From Deltaproteobacteria bacterium UBA1386 (GTDB lineage: Bacteria; Desulfobacterota; Syntrophorhabdia; Syntrophorhabdales; Syntrophorhabdaceae), in contig DBQU01000081.1 of the NCBI GenBank assembly GCA_002305765.1, forward strand, positions 1 to 31,637: 31,637 nucleotides of DNA, given 5' to 3'. Below the pieces are notes generated by a model. That model was given only the letters and a program-made list of their open reading frames with translations, was not told the DNA's origin and made no database searches. A program made the translations under genes and the position numbers. This document shows positions 24,663 through 31,637 of this stretch, in pieces (the first letter of the stretch is position 1; each line of letters starts with the position of its first letter).

Positions 24663-24765
24663 AAAAACTCGGTTGCGGCAGAAAGCAAACATAAGGATAC
24701 TGACCGAAGAGCACGATACGAGAGGTGCCATCGAACCTTTCAGCGTTCATTCATTGCCAGGCCTT

Positions 24766-24793
24766 CCTAGATTCCGGCCTGCGCCGGAATGAC
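24766..24793 (-). repeat. REP-like palindrome, right copy (inverted)
   Basis: Reverse-complement partner of the element at 24635-24662, with the same hairpin core. Position 6 and its pairing partner position 21 are C-G in one copy and T-A in the other, a compensated change that supports selection on the hairpin. The wording GTCAT..CCGGCG..GCCGG matches the widespread family of proteobacterial intergenic palindromes beginning with GTCATTCC. Confidence 0.7.
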
Positions 24794-24899
24794 GGAGAAG
24801 GAAGAATGGCGGGATGACGGGGAATGGGGAGTGCAGAGAGGAGGAGGGGACGATAGGCGGAATGATGTAAAAGAGAACTATATCAGGAGGATATTGGAG

Positions 24900-24932
24900 A
24901 AAAAAAACCGCCTCCTGAGGGAGGCGGTTTTT
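24900..24932. terminator. Intrinsic terminator of the dctQM operon, active on both strands
   Basis: Stem CCGCCTCC (24908-24915) / GGAGGCGG (24920-24927) with loop TGAG. On the minus strand it is followed by eight T (complement of 24900-24907), an ideal terminator 18-50 nt after the dctM stop. T5 on the plus side lets it also stop transcription coming from the left. Confidence 0.9.
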
Positions 24933-24950
24933 GCCTTCAATCCTTTTTTG

Positions 24951-26258
24951 TCAGCCCGGCATCAGCCAATGGGGGAGCCAGGTCGAAAGCGCGGGGAAGA
25001 TGAAGACCAGGATGCCGCCGACGATGATGCTGATGAGGAAGGGGTAGACGCCGGCATAGACGACGCTGAAGGGTGTCTTGGTGATCTGCTTGACGACGAA
25101 GACACAGATGGCCATGGGAGGGAGAACGACGCCGAGCATGACCGTTATGCCGATGAGGATGCCGAACCACATGGGGTCGTATCCGAGTTTGAGTATCGCG
25201 GGGTAGAAGATGGGCGTCGCCAGGATCATGAAGGCCAGGTCATCGATGAATGAACCGCCGATGAGGTAGATGAGGGCGATGAAGACGATGATGACCCAGG
25301 AGGGCATGTTGAGGCTGACGATCCAGTCCGCGGCGACCATGGGTATCGTCGTGACGGCGATGAAATGACCGAGGACAGTGGAGCCGGCTATGAGCATGAG
25401 GACCATGGTGGCGGTTCTGACGGACTCGGCAACGGACTTGATATAACCTCTTATGTTGAGGTCGCGCATGGCGAAGGTCATGACGAGAACGAGGAAGGTG
25501 CCGACACTACCGGCCTCTGTGGGCGTGAAGACGCCGCCGAGGATGCCGCCGATAACGAGGAAAAAGATGATAAGGACCATGATGACCTGCGGTATGGTCT
25601 TGAAACGCTCCCCCCAGGTTGCCTTGGGACTCGCGGGACCTATGGCGGGGTTCATCTTGCACCATCCGTAAATGACACCGATGAAGAGGGCGGCAATCAC
25701 GAGACCGGGAACGATGCCGGCGAGGAAGAGCCTGCCGATGGATTGGTCAGTGATGATGCCGTAGAGGATGAGGGTAACACTAGGCGGAAGGAGTATGCCG
25801 AGTGTGCCGACGGTTGCCACGATACCCGTGGAGAGTCTCTTGTCGTAGCCAAACCGGTCCATCTCGGGGACGGCGACGCTGGCAAACGTCGCGGACGTGG
25901 CCGGCGAGGAACCGCAGATGGCCTTGAAAACGGTTGCGCCGCCGACGGTCGCCATGGCGAGCCCGCCGGGGATGTGGCCGATGAACTTGTGGGCCGCGTC
26001 AAAGAGGCGTTTCGCTATACCCGAGTTGAAGGCCACCTGTCCCATGAGAACAAACAGGGGTATGACAGTGAAGCTGTAAGAGTTGAGGACGTCGTACATG
26101 TCCTTTGCCAGCAGGTTGAACGCGGCGCTGAATGAAATGAGGTAGCCGAAGCCGAGAAAACCCATTATCACCATGGCGAAGCCGAGCTCGATGCCGGTGA
26201 GGAAGAGAAAGAGTACTATGATCAGTCCAACGATTCCAACGGTTATGGGATCATTCAT
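24951..26258 (-). CDS. dctM: TRAP transporter large membrane subunit, DctM family
   Basis: This 435-aa, strongly hydrophobic protein forms the sodium-coupled transport channel of a TRAP system. Segments typical of DctM are 'FLFLTGIELGFAMVIMGFLG', 'CGSSPATSATFASVAVPEM', 'GILLPPSVTLILYGI' and 'GVFTPTEAGSVG', with around a dozen predicted membrane helices. The ATG at 26258 has GGAGG 5 nt upstream; a TTG further up is not needed. It overlaps dctQ by 8 nt. With DctQ and the separate DctP it would make a complete TRAP system. Confidence 0.94.
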   Translation of the reverse strand: MNDPITVGIVGLIIVLFLFLTGIELGFAMVIMGFLGFGYLISFSAAFNLLAKDMYDVLNSYSFTVIPLFVLMGQVAFNSGIAKRLFDAAHKFIGHIPGGLAMATVGGATVFKAICGSSPATSATFASVAVPEMDRFGYDKRLSTGIVATVGTLGILLPPSVTLILYGIITDQSIGRLFLAGIVPGLVIAALFIGVIYGWCKMNPAIGPASPKATWGERFKTIPQVIMVLIIFFLVIGGILGGVFTPTEAGSVGTFLVLVMTFAMRDLNIRGYIKSVAESVRTATMVLMLIAGSTVLGHFIAVTTIPMVAADWIVSLNMPSWVIIVFIALIYLIGGSFIDDLAFMILATPIFYPAILKLGYDPMWFGILIGITVMLGVVLPPMAICVFVVKQITKTPFSVVYAGVYPFLISIIVGGILVFIFPALSTWLPHWLMPG

Positions 26259-26736
26259 ATTGGCCTCCAAAGATCTTGAAAAGGTCGCAGATCAGGACCA
26301 GACACTGTATGAAACAGCATATGGCCATTCCGTACGCGATAGGATAAAAGGGGATCTGCCGGGTCAGCGAGACCTCTCCGGACACGAAGAGGTCGTGACC
26401 GTACTTGAGGAGGTTATAACCGATCAGGTAAAAAAGGCCGATGCTTGCGAGACGGGTGATGACGTTGACTATGCCCTGCCCCACCTTGTTGAACTTCTGG
26501 ACGAAGAAATCGACAAAGATGTGGCCCCTCATCCACGAGGTGATGGGGATGGCGAAACCGATGGCTATCGCCCCGCCGAAGCCGACCATCTCAAAGGTAC
26601 CGATAATGGGCCTGTCGAAGAAATAGCGAAGGAAAACGTCACATACCGTGAGCAGCATGATAGCGGTCAAGGCTGCCCCGGCAATGGCGCTCATCCACTT
26701 ACTGAGCTTTTCAGTGATCCAAAGTATGGCTCCCAT
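26251..26736 (-). CDS. dctQ: TRAP transporter small membrane subunit, DctQ family
   Basis: This 161-aa protein has four predicted membrane helices (about 15-35, 45-65, 85-110 and 128-150) and the family pattern 'LLTVCDVFLRYFFDRPIIGTFEM' and 'WMRGHIFVDFF'. DctQ forms a scaffold with DctM. AGGAGG lies 4-7 nt before the ATG. It is the promoter-proximal gene of the dctQM pair, both reading away from mobA. Confidence 0.93.
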   Translation of the reverse strand: MGAILWITEKLSKWMSAIAGAALTAIMLLTVCDVFLRYFFDRPIIGTFEMVGFGGAIAIGFAIPITSWMRGHIFVDFFVQKFNKVGQGIVNVITRLASIGLFYLIGYNLLKYGHDLFVSGEVSLTRQIPFYPIAYGMAICCFIQCLVLICDLFKIFGGQYE

Positions 26737-26793
26737 TGCTCCTCCTAACTAAACTATTTGTATTGTCTCTTGTACCCCTGGATATATTATGGC

Positions 26794-26847
26794 ATCTTAA
26801 GGCATCCCGGCGAGCAATGTCAAGTGAAAAAAGTTACAACCTAACTT
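26794..26847 (-). promoter_or_regulatory. Promoter and inverted repeat upstream of dctQM
   Basis: On the minus strand TTGACA (26823-26818) and TAAGAT (26799-26794) are 18 nt apart, a plausible sigma70 promoter with a consensus -35 and a weak -10. Just upstream, AAGTTA (26831-26836) and TAACTT (26842-26847) form an inverted repeat around 5 nt, in the position of an activator site. It does not match the dctP/Mo-operon palindrome. Confidence 0.45.
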
Positions 26848-26930
26848 ATCAGAATCGTTGGATTTTGTCAGGTTTTGTACCCCAGTTCGCCGGGACTGGA
26901 AATGATAACGTCGCGTAAACACTGGACAAA

Positions 26931-26953
26931 GCCTTTATTGACGGGATAAAGGC
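26931..26953. other. Hairpin in the 322-bp dctQ-mobA intergenic gap
   Basis: GCCTTTAT (26931-26938) and ATAAAGGC (26946-26953) are perfect 8-bp arms around a 7-nt loop. It lies about 105 nt before the mobA start and could be in its leader. There is no T-tract, so it is not an obvious terminator. Apart from the dctQ promoter, nothing else clear is seen in 26848-27058, and I could not find a good promoter for mobA. Confidence 0.4.
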
Positions 26954-27058
26954 AACGCATGAAGGGGCAAAAAACAGTTTGTCGGTCACTCTCTCCTGTG
27001 CGGTGCACAGTCGAACAGGCCTTTGATATTCGGAGCGAAAGATGGTAATACCTTGTGC

Positions 27059-27643
27059 ATGAAGATAGGCTGCGCCATTTTGGCGGGGGGAAGGAGCGTG
27101 CGGATGGGGCGCGACAAGGCGACGGCCGAGTTCCGCGGCGCCCCCCTCATCCGGCAGGTCTACGACACGGTGAGGCAGGTCTTCGACGACATCGTCATCG
27201 TCTCCTCGGTCCACGAGGCCATCGAAGGCGTCGAGGCTCCGGTCATACGGGACATTCTACCCGTGCAAAGCCCCATGGTGGGCATCGCGACGGCGCTTAT
27301 CCATTCCACGAGGCCCCGCGTCTTTGTGGTCGCCTGCGACATGCCGCTGCTTTGCGTCGAGGCGGTCCGATGCCTTGTCGATGAAGCGGAAGGAGAGGAT
27401 ATCACCATTCCCATGGCCGAAGGCTACTACCAGCCACTTCACGCCATATACGGGCGTTCCTGCCTCGCACCCCTTTTGAGGCTTATAGGCCTTAACCGAC
27501 TCAAGGTCTCCGACGTCCTGCCCTACGCGGTCGTAAAAGCCGTCAGGGACCGTCCATGCTTCTACACCCCGGGGGGAACCCTTGTCTTTTCGAACATCAA
27601 TACGCCGGAGGAGCTTGCCGGGATCGATGGCAGCGGGGCCTGA
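27059..27643 (+). CDS. mobA: Molybdenum cofactor guanylyltransferase
   Basis: This 194-aa enzyme joins GMP to molybdopterin to make the MGD cofactor of the DMSO reductase family. It opens with the nucleotidyltransferase signature LAGGRSVRMGRDKA (8-21), followed by 'VVACDMPLL' with the metal-binding aspartate and 'YQPLHAIY'. An upstream extension is possible, but the ATG at 27059 puts the signature at the usual distance from the N-terminus; the ribosome site is weak. Xanthine dehydrogenase-family enzymes normally use the cytosine form made by MocA, so MobA probably also serves other Mo/W enzymes elsewhere. rimI follows after one base. Confidence 0.88.
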   Translation: MKIGCAILAGGRSVRMGRDKATAEFRGAPLIRQVYDTVRQVFDDIVIVSSVHEAIEGVEAPVIRDILPVQSPMVGIATALIHSTRPRVFVVACDMPLLCVEAVRCLVDEAEGEDITIPMAEGYYQPLHAIYGRSCLAPLLRLIGLNRLKVSDVLPYAVVKAVRDRPCFYTPGGTLVFSNINTPEELAGIDGSGA

Positions 27644-27644
27644 C

Positions 27645-28109
27645 ATGACCGAGGGCGGCGAGGTGGTGATGCGCCAGATGACCGTCGGCGACATCGACGG
27701 CGTCCTTGAGATAGAAAAGGTTTCCTTCGCCGCGCCCTGGACACGGGGAATGTTCGAAGAGACCCTCTCGTCGCCTGTCGGCATTAGCTTCGTCGCCGAA
27801 GAGAATGGGCGGATCATCGGGTACCTCATCTTCTATCGTGCCGCACGGGAGATACACGTCATGAACATAGCCGTCGATAAGAACCGGCGCGGGCTCGGCC
27901 TTGCGTCGTGGATGATGTCCCGCGTCATGGACCTCGGGCGGAGGAATTCCATGGAGACCTGTTTTCTCGAGGTGAGGGAAAGCAACATGCCCGCCCGAAG
28001 CCTCTACGAGAAGCTTGGCTTCAGGCAGATCGGCAGGCGCAAGGGATATTACCGGGAGACCGGCGAGGACGCCATCGTGATGGAACTGACACTGACCGAT
28101 CAGACCTGA
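27645..28109 (+). CDS. rimI: Ribosomal-protein-alanine N-acetyltransferase RimI-like
   Basis: This 154-aa GNAT acetyltransferase matches RimI, which acetylates the N-terminal alanine of ribosomal protein S18 in E. coli. Acetyl-CoA-binding motif A is 'NIAVDKNRRGLGLASWMM' and the C-terminal 'LYEKLGFRQIGRRKGYYRE' with 'GEDAIVMEL' is characteristic of RimI. An alternative ATG at 27669 directly follows GAGGTGGTG and would give 146 aa beginning at the domain itself; both are possible. It is coupled to mobA, with no clear functional link. Confidence 0.85.
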   Translation: MTEGGEVVMRQMTVGDIDGVLEIEKVSFAAPWTRGMFEETLSSPVGISFVAEENGRIIGYLIFYRAAREIHVMNIAVDKNRRGLGLASWMMSRVMDLGRRNSMETCFLEVRESNMPARSLYEKLGFRQIGRRKGYYRETGEDAIVMELTLTDQT

Positions 28110-28131
28110 CACGAAAGGAGGAGAAGCGTCA

Positions 28132-28153
28132 GGCCCGCACGGGCCGTTTCTTC
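28132..28153 (+). terminator. Possible intrinsic terminator after rimI
   Basis: GGCCC (28132-28136) / GGGCC (28141-28145), extendable to six pairs with a tight loop, is followed by TTTCTTC. The stem is short and the U-tract imperfect. CCTGAC (28105-28110) and GTCAGG (28128-28133) form a competing hairpin that shares two bases with it. Confidence 0.45.
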
Positions 28154-28177
28154 ATCCCGACCCCCGCATTATTTAAG

Positions 28178-28207
28178 TTGCGCCCGGCAGGCCATACGGG
28201 TTACAAT
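28178..28207 (+). promoter_or_regulatory. Candidate promoter for pyrK-pyrD-recJ
   Basis: TTGCGC (28178-28183) and TACAAT (28202-28207) are 18 nt apart. The -10 is one mismatch from consensus, the -35 weaker. It sits after the rimI terminator-like hairpin and about 60 nt before the pyrK start. Confidence 0.4.
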
Positions 28208-28273
28208 CGCTTACCCAAGACACCGCCCCCATATATATTAATGGTATGGCGTACCGGGGAACAAAGGGAAGCC

Positions 28274-29032
28274 ATGGATGACATTCCGGGAAAGATCACA
28301 TGGAACGACTGCGTCACGGGCAGCTACCGCCGTCTCAGCGTGAGACTCGAGAGGTCTCTCGGCAGGGTATCACCGGGCCAGTTTGTGATGGTGAAGATCC
28401 CGGACCGCGACGTGTTCCTGCGCAGGCCCTTCAGCATCTATGACTCCCGGGGACGAACGCTGACGATCGTGTACCGGGTGGTGGGCAAAGGCACCGATGC
28501 CTTGAGCGCCGCCGCCAGGGGAACACCGCTCATGGTCCTCGGCCCTCTCGGCCGCGGGTTCACGCCGGGAAAAGCTACCACCCCCATCGTGGTCGCCGGA
28601 GGCATCGGTTATGCCGGTGTCAGAATGCTCCTCAAACGGCTCGATCACAGGGCCACCCTCTTCTTCGGGGCCACGGGGAAGGATGAGCTTCGTCTGGCGG
28701 AAGACCTTGGAGCAACGAGGGTCCTCGCCTCGACCATGGACGGGTCCTTCGGGTTCGCCGGCGATGTGGTGAGCCTTCTCGGGCACCACCTCGATGACTA
28801 CCGGGATAAGAAGCCGGAGGTCTTCGCCTGCGGCCCTTCGGGTATGGTAAGGAGCCTCAAGGCCCTCCTGGAGCCCGGGAGGATTCCCTGTCAGGTTTCC
28901 GTTGAAGAGAGAATGGCATGCGGCATGGGCCTGTGTTTCGGCTGCGTCGTCGCCACCGCGGACGAGACGAACCCCTACAAGCGGGTGTGCAAGGAAGGAC
29001 CGGTATTCAGCCTATGGGATCTCTCGCTGTAG
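28274..29032 (+). CDS. pyrK: Dihydroorotate dehydrogenase electron-transfer subunit PyrK
   Basis: This 252-aa subunit transfers electrons from PyrD to NAD via FAD and a [2Fe-2S] cluster in pyrimidine synthesis. It has the ferredoxin-reductase-type FAD motif RPFSIYD (51-57), the NAD-binding 'VVAGGIGYAG' (106-115), and cluster ligands C216, C221, C224 and C239 in 'ACGMGLCFGC...C'. The ATG at 28274 has AAGGGA about 5 nt upstream; an in-frame ATG at 28241 is less well placed. It overlaps pyrD by 19 nt, the classic pairing for a class 1B enzyme. Confidence 0.93.
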   Translation: MDDIPGKITWNDCVTGSYRRLSVRLERSLGRVSPGQFVMVKIPDRDVFLRRPFSIYDSRGRTLTIVYRVVGKGTDALSAAARGTPLMVLGPLGRGFTPGKATTPIVVAGGIGYAGVRMLLKRLDHRATLFFGATGKDELRLAEDLGATRVLASTMDGSFGFAGDVVSLLGHHLDDYRDKKPEVFACGPSGMVRSLKALLEPGRIPCQVSVEERMACGMGLCFGCVVATADETNPYKRVCKEGPVFSLWDLSL

Positions 29033-29916
29033 AGCTTTTCGGCAAAACGCTCAAGAACCCCGTCATGAACGCGTCGGGCACGCTCGGCTACGGCGTCGAG
29101 ATAGAACCGCTCTGGGCGGTGGAGACCATGGGAGCCTACGTGACGAAGGGCCTCTCCGCCGCGCCCCATCACGGCAACCCCACGCCCCGCGTCTGGGAGG
29201 AACGCTGCGGGATGCTGAACTCCATCGGCCTCCAGAACGTGGGCGTCGAGCGATTCTTCTCCCATTATTTTCCTTTCTTCGTAGAGAGGCGGTGCCCCGT
29301 CGTCGTCAACTTCTTCGGTTTCAGCGAGGAGGAATACCTTTCCTGCGCGAAAACCATAGAACCCCACGACCTCATCGTGGCGCTGGAGATGAACCTTTCC
29401 TGTCCCAATATTAAAAAAGGCGGCATCAGCTTCGGGAAGGAGGCGTCGGCGGTCCACGCCATCGTGCGTTCCGTGCGGGAGGTCACGAAGATACCCCTCA
29501 TCGCGAAGTTGACGCCGGAGGTGAAGAACCTCGTGGAGATCGCCCGCGCCGCCTACGAGGGAGGAGCGGACGGATTGACGCTCATAAACACGATACCCGC
29601 CGCCGTTGTCGACGTGAAGGACCGCAGGGTCTCTCTGAAGGGCGGTCTTTCCGGGCCCCTCCTGAAACCTATCGCGTTGCGCGCGGTGCACGAGTGTTCA
29701 CAGGCGGTCCCCATACCCATCATCGGGGTCGGCGGGATAACGAACGCCGAGGACGCCCTGGCGTTCCTCATGGCGGGCGCCCGCGCGGTGCAGGTGGGAT
29801 GTGCCACGTTCGTGGATCCCTTTGCCATGCCGAAGATCATCGCGGGTCTTGATTCCTGGCTCGATGCATCGGGACTCGCCGGGATATCCGCCATCGTGGG
29901 GGCCGCCCATGGATAA
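29014..29916 (+). CDS. pyrD: Dihydroorotate dehydrogenase, class 1B catalytic subunit
   Basis: This 300-aa FMN enzyme oxidises dihydroorotate to orotate. C130 in 'NLSCPNIKKGG' is the catalytic base of class 1 enzymes (class 2 has Ser). 'NASGTLGYG' (19-27), K45 in 'VTKGLS', 'NSIGLQN' (69-75) and the late 'IGVGGITNAEDALAFLMAGARAVQVG' bind FMN and substrate. Adjacent pyrK makes it type 1B, which uses NAD rather than quinone or fumarate and suits an anaerobe. It overlaps recJ by 8 nt. Confidence 0.95.
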   Translation: MGSLAVELFGKTLKNPVMNASGTLGYGVEIEPLWAVETMGAYVTKGLSAAPHHGNPTPRVWEERCGMLNSIGLQNVGVERFFSHYFPFFVERRCPVVVNFFGFSEEEYLSCAKTIEPHDLIVALEMNLSCPNIKKGGISFGKEASAVHAIVRSVREVTKIPLIAKLTPEVKNLVEIARAAYEGGADGLTLINTIPAAVVDVKDRRVSLKGGLSGPLLKPIALRAVHECSQAVPIPIIGVGGITNAEDALAFLMAGARAVQVGCATFVDPFAMPKIIAGLDSWLDASGLAGISAIVGAAHG

Positions 29917-31600
29917 GGGCGGTCCGGAAGGTGTCGCCCATGGGGTCCCGGGCGAGGAAGAGGCCGTGCGGATCGTCCGCGAGATAGCGGAAGGCGCGGG
30001 CGTGCCCGAGCTCATCGCGCGCATCCTCGTTGCCCGGGGGGTGAGGACCCCCGACGAAGCCCATGTCTTCCTGAGGCCCCGGCTCGCCGACCTGTCCGAC
30101 CCCTTCCTCCTGCCCGATATGGACAAGGGCGTCGCGCGGCTTGTCGAGGCGGTCGACAGGGGGGAGCGCGTCTGCATATGGGGCGACTACGATGCGGACG
30201 GCATTTCCTGCCTCGCCTTGATGTTCAATTTCCTGAACCATCTGGGACTCGTGCCCGTCGTCCACATACCCACCCGGGAGGAGGGATACGGGCTTCACAT
30301 CGACAAGGTGGAGGACCTCGCTAAACAGGGCGTGGACCTTATCGTTTCCCTCGACTGCGGTGCCTCCAACGTCGAGGAGATAGCCCATGCCAGGAGCCTC
30401 GGCGTGGACGTCATCGTCGTTGACCATCACGAGATGGGTGACGAGGTTCCCCCGGCGGTGGCAGTCATAAACCCGAAACGCCGCGGTTCCCGGTTTCCCA
30501 CGAGGGACCTCGCCGCGTGCGGCGTCACCTTCTTCTTTCTCCTCGGGCTGCGCCGCGTGATGCACGGAAAAGGTCTCATTCCGGCGCACATCAACCTCAA
30601 GAAAGAGCTCGACCTCGTGACCGTGGGGACCGTGGGGGACATGGTGCCGCTTTTGGGGGACAACAGGATACTCGTGCGCCACGGCATGGAGGTCATGAAT
30701 GCGAAGCCGCGGGCATGGCTCAAGTCGATGCTCGACAGCAGGGTCATATCGAAGGGGCTCATCAACGAATTTGCCCTTGGTTTCATCATCGTTCCCCGGA
30801 TCAATGCCGCCGGCAGGGTTGCGAGCCCCCATCCGGCCCTCGATTTCCTGGTGGCAAAGGAGACCGGGTCGGCGTCTCAACTGCTCGCGCACCTGCAGAA
30901 GCTGAACAACGTGAGGCAGCAGCGGGAGAAGAAGATACACGAGGAGATCGTCGCTTCCATAGGCCGCGACGGTCTTTCGGGCAGGAAGACGATCGTCGTC
31001 TTCGATGAAAAGTGGCACGCGGGCGTCCTGGGCATTGTAGCCCAAAAGCTGACCGAGCAGTTCGAAAGGCCAGCCATCGTCATTACCAGGGTCAACGGGA
31101 TATGGAAGGGTTCCGGAAGGGGAGGCGACGGCATGGACCTTTTTGAGACCATAGGCTCCGTCTCGCATCTCCTTCTGAAATACGGCGGTCACAAGTATGC
31201 ATGCGGCATCTCACTGGAGGAGGAGAACCTGCCGCTCTTTGCCGAGGCGTTCGAAAAGGCGGTGGAGGGGAATATCACAGCGCGAAGGCGTGTGGTGCAC
31301 GTGGACACCGCCGCCGGATTCGAGGAGCTTACGGCGGAGGTGATGGAAAGACTGGAAGACCTCGGCCCCTTCGGCATCGGCAATCCCCGCCCGAACCTTG
31401 CCCTTGAGGCTGCGGGCGTCTTCGCCGCGCCGAACGGACGCACCAGGATCACCGATGGGGACAACAGGACCTGGTACGGCTTCTACGCACCAAAAGGTTC
31501 CCTCCAGAGGGAAGGCGGCGCAAGGATAATCGCCTCCCCCGTCGTCAAAATGGAAATGGGAGAACGCTTCATACACCTCAATATAAAAGAAGTAGAATAG
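29909..31600 (+). CDS. recJ: Single-stranded-DNA-specific exonuclease RecJ
   Basis: This 563-aa 5'-3' exonuclease acts in recombination and mismatch repair. The DHH phosphoesterase motifs are present: GDYDADG at 92-98 and VVDHHE with D172-H173-H174. 'TVGTVGDMVPL' and 'PRINAAGRVASP' are typical RecJ segments. The DHHA1 half has 'GSGRGGDGMDLFE' and GGHKYACG, and the C-terminal OB-fold region ends at 'HLNIKEVE'. Length is near the usual 560-580. The ATG overlaps the pyrD stop. Its link to pyrimidine synthesis is positional only. Confidence 0.95.
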   Translation: MDKGGPEGVAHGVPGEEEAVRIVREIAEGAGVPELIARILVARGVRTPDEAHVFLRPRLADLSDPFLLPDMDKGVARLVEAVDRGERVCIWGDYDADGISCLALMFNFLNHLGLVPVVHIPTREEGYGLHIDKVEDLAKQGVDLIVSLDCGASNVEEIAHARSLGVDVIVVDHHEMGDEVPPAVAVINPKRRGSRFPTRDLAACGVTFFFLLGLRRVMHGKGLIPAHINLKKELDLVTVGTVGDMVPLLGDNRILVRHGMEVMNAKPRAWLKSMLDSRVISKGLINEFALGFIIVPRINAAGRVASPHPALDFLVAKETGSASQLLAHLQKLNNVRQQREKKIHEEIVASIGRDGLSGRKTIVVFDEKWHAGVLGIVAQKLTEQFERPAIVITRVNGIWKGSGRGGDGMDLFETIGSVSHLLLKYGGHKYACGISLEEENLPLFAEAFEKAVEGNITARRRVVHVDTAAGFEELTAEVMERLEDLGPFGIGNPRPNLALEAAGVFAAPNGRTRITDGDNRTWYGFYAPKGSLQREGGARIIASPVVKMEMGERFIHLNIKEVE

Positions 31601-31605
31601 AAAAG

Positions 31606-31637
31606 CCGTTTTGGGTTTTACGTTTTACGTGTTAGGC
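31606..31637. repeat. Degenerate heptamer repeat array at the right edge of the window
   Basis: After the recJ stop, 7-bp units CCGTTTT, GGGTTTT, ACGTTTT and ACGTGTT run without interruption and continue as AGGC at the window end, so the array is truncated here. The periodicity equals that of the array after hisH, and AGGC recalls the AGGCGTA pair after the NlpC gene. Confidence 0.55.

Noticed and set aside
24469..24899. Short ORFs in the coxG-dctM gap
   Set aside because: They run through the REP-like palindromes, lack ribosome sites and resemble no protein.
26848..27058. Moco riboswitch upstream of mobA
   Set aside because: A hairpin is present, but I could not find the conserved multi-stem core of the Moco RNA by eye.
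1..31637. CRISPR arrays, tRNA, rRNA or insertion-sequence transposases
   Set aside because: No regularly spaced 25-40 bp repeats, no cloverleaf-like sequence and no transposase-like ORF were seen; the heptamer arrays are too short in unit to be CRISPR.

Overview
The window looks like a chromosomal segment next to the replication origin of a GC-rich, probably anaerobic bacterium. The gene order dnaA-dnaN-gyrB, then coaE-rho-rpmE-prfA-prmC-murA and a histidine cluster, together with a class 1B (electron-transfer, FeS) dihydroorotate dehydrogenase, TRAP transport genes and a molybdenum hydroxylase, suggests a Desulfobacterota-type ('deltaproteobacterial') organism, perhaps a syntroph. The lineage is inferred from gene content and order, not measured.

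Left arm (151-3155, minus strand): a tight four-gene operon encoding a TehB-like methyltransferase, a YciO-type YrdC-domain protein, a second SAM methyltransferase, and a zinc-ribbon Nudix protein fused to a helical RsbRD-N-like domain. Divergently, 3245-4350 encodes a HAD phosphatase and an NlpC/P60 lipoprotein. The remnant of a thioredoxin-fold protein lies at 4357-4553, just before the dnaA promoter.

Origin and housekeeping block (4620-18208, plus strand): dnaA, dnaN and gyrB (no recF between dnaN and gyrB), then an almost gapless run coaE-rho-rpmE-prfA-prmC-murA-hisD-hisG-hisB-hisH with many stop/start overlaps. DnaA-box-like nonamers of the form TGTTGAAAA flank dnaA on both sides. The his genes stop at hisH. 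A bidirectional terminator separates them from a convergent TRAP gene.

Accessory region (18378-26736): a TRAP solute-binding protein gene (minus) is divergent from a plus-strand operon. That operon encodes a Cys-rich 91-aa protein, the three subunits of a xanthine-dehydrogenase-family molybdenum hydroxylase (FAD, 2x[2Fe-2S] and Mo subunits), a 71-aa C2H2-like zinc-finger protein and a CoxG-like SRPBCC protein. The TRAP membrane subunits DctM and DctQ sit beyond it on the minus strand. The divergent promoter region holds a perfect 16-bp palindrome with further copies of its half-site. The simplest reading is a uptake-plus-oxidation (or reduction) module for an organic acid or aromatic/heteroaromatic substrate. 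The two small metal-binding proteins have no assignable function and are the most promising unknowns here. mobA (Moco guanylyltransferase) follows and fits a need for molybdenum cofactor.

Right end (27059-31600, plus strand): mobA-rimI, then pyrK-pyrD-recJ with overlapping reading frames. Degenerate 7-bp-periodic repeats occur in several intergenic gaps, including the right edge of the window, and a pair of inverted REP-like palindromes lies between coxG and dctM.
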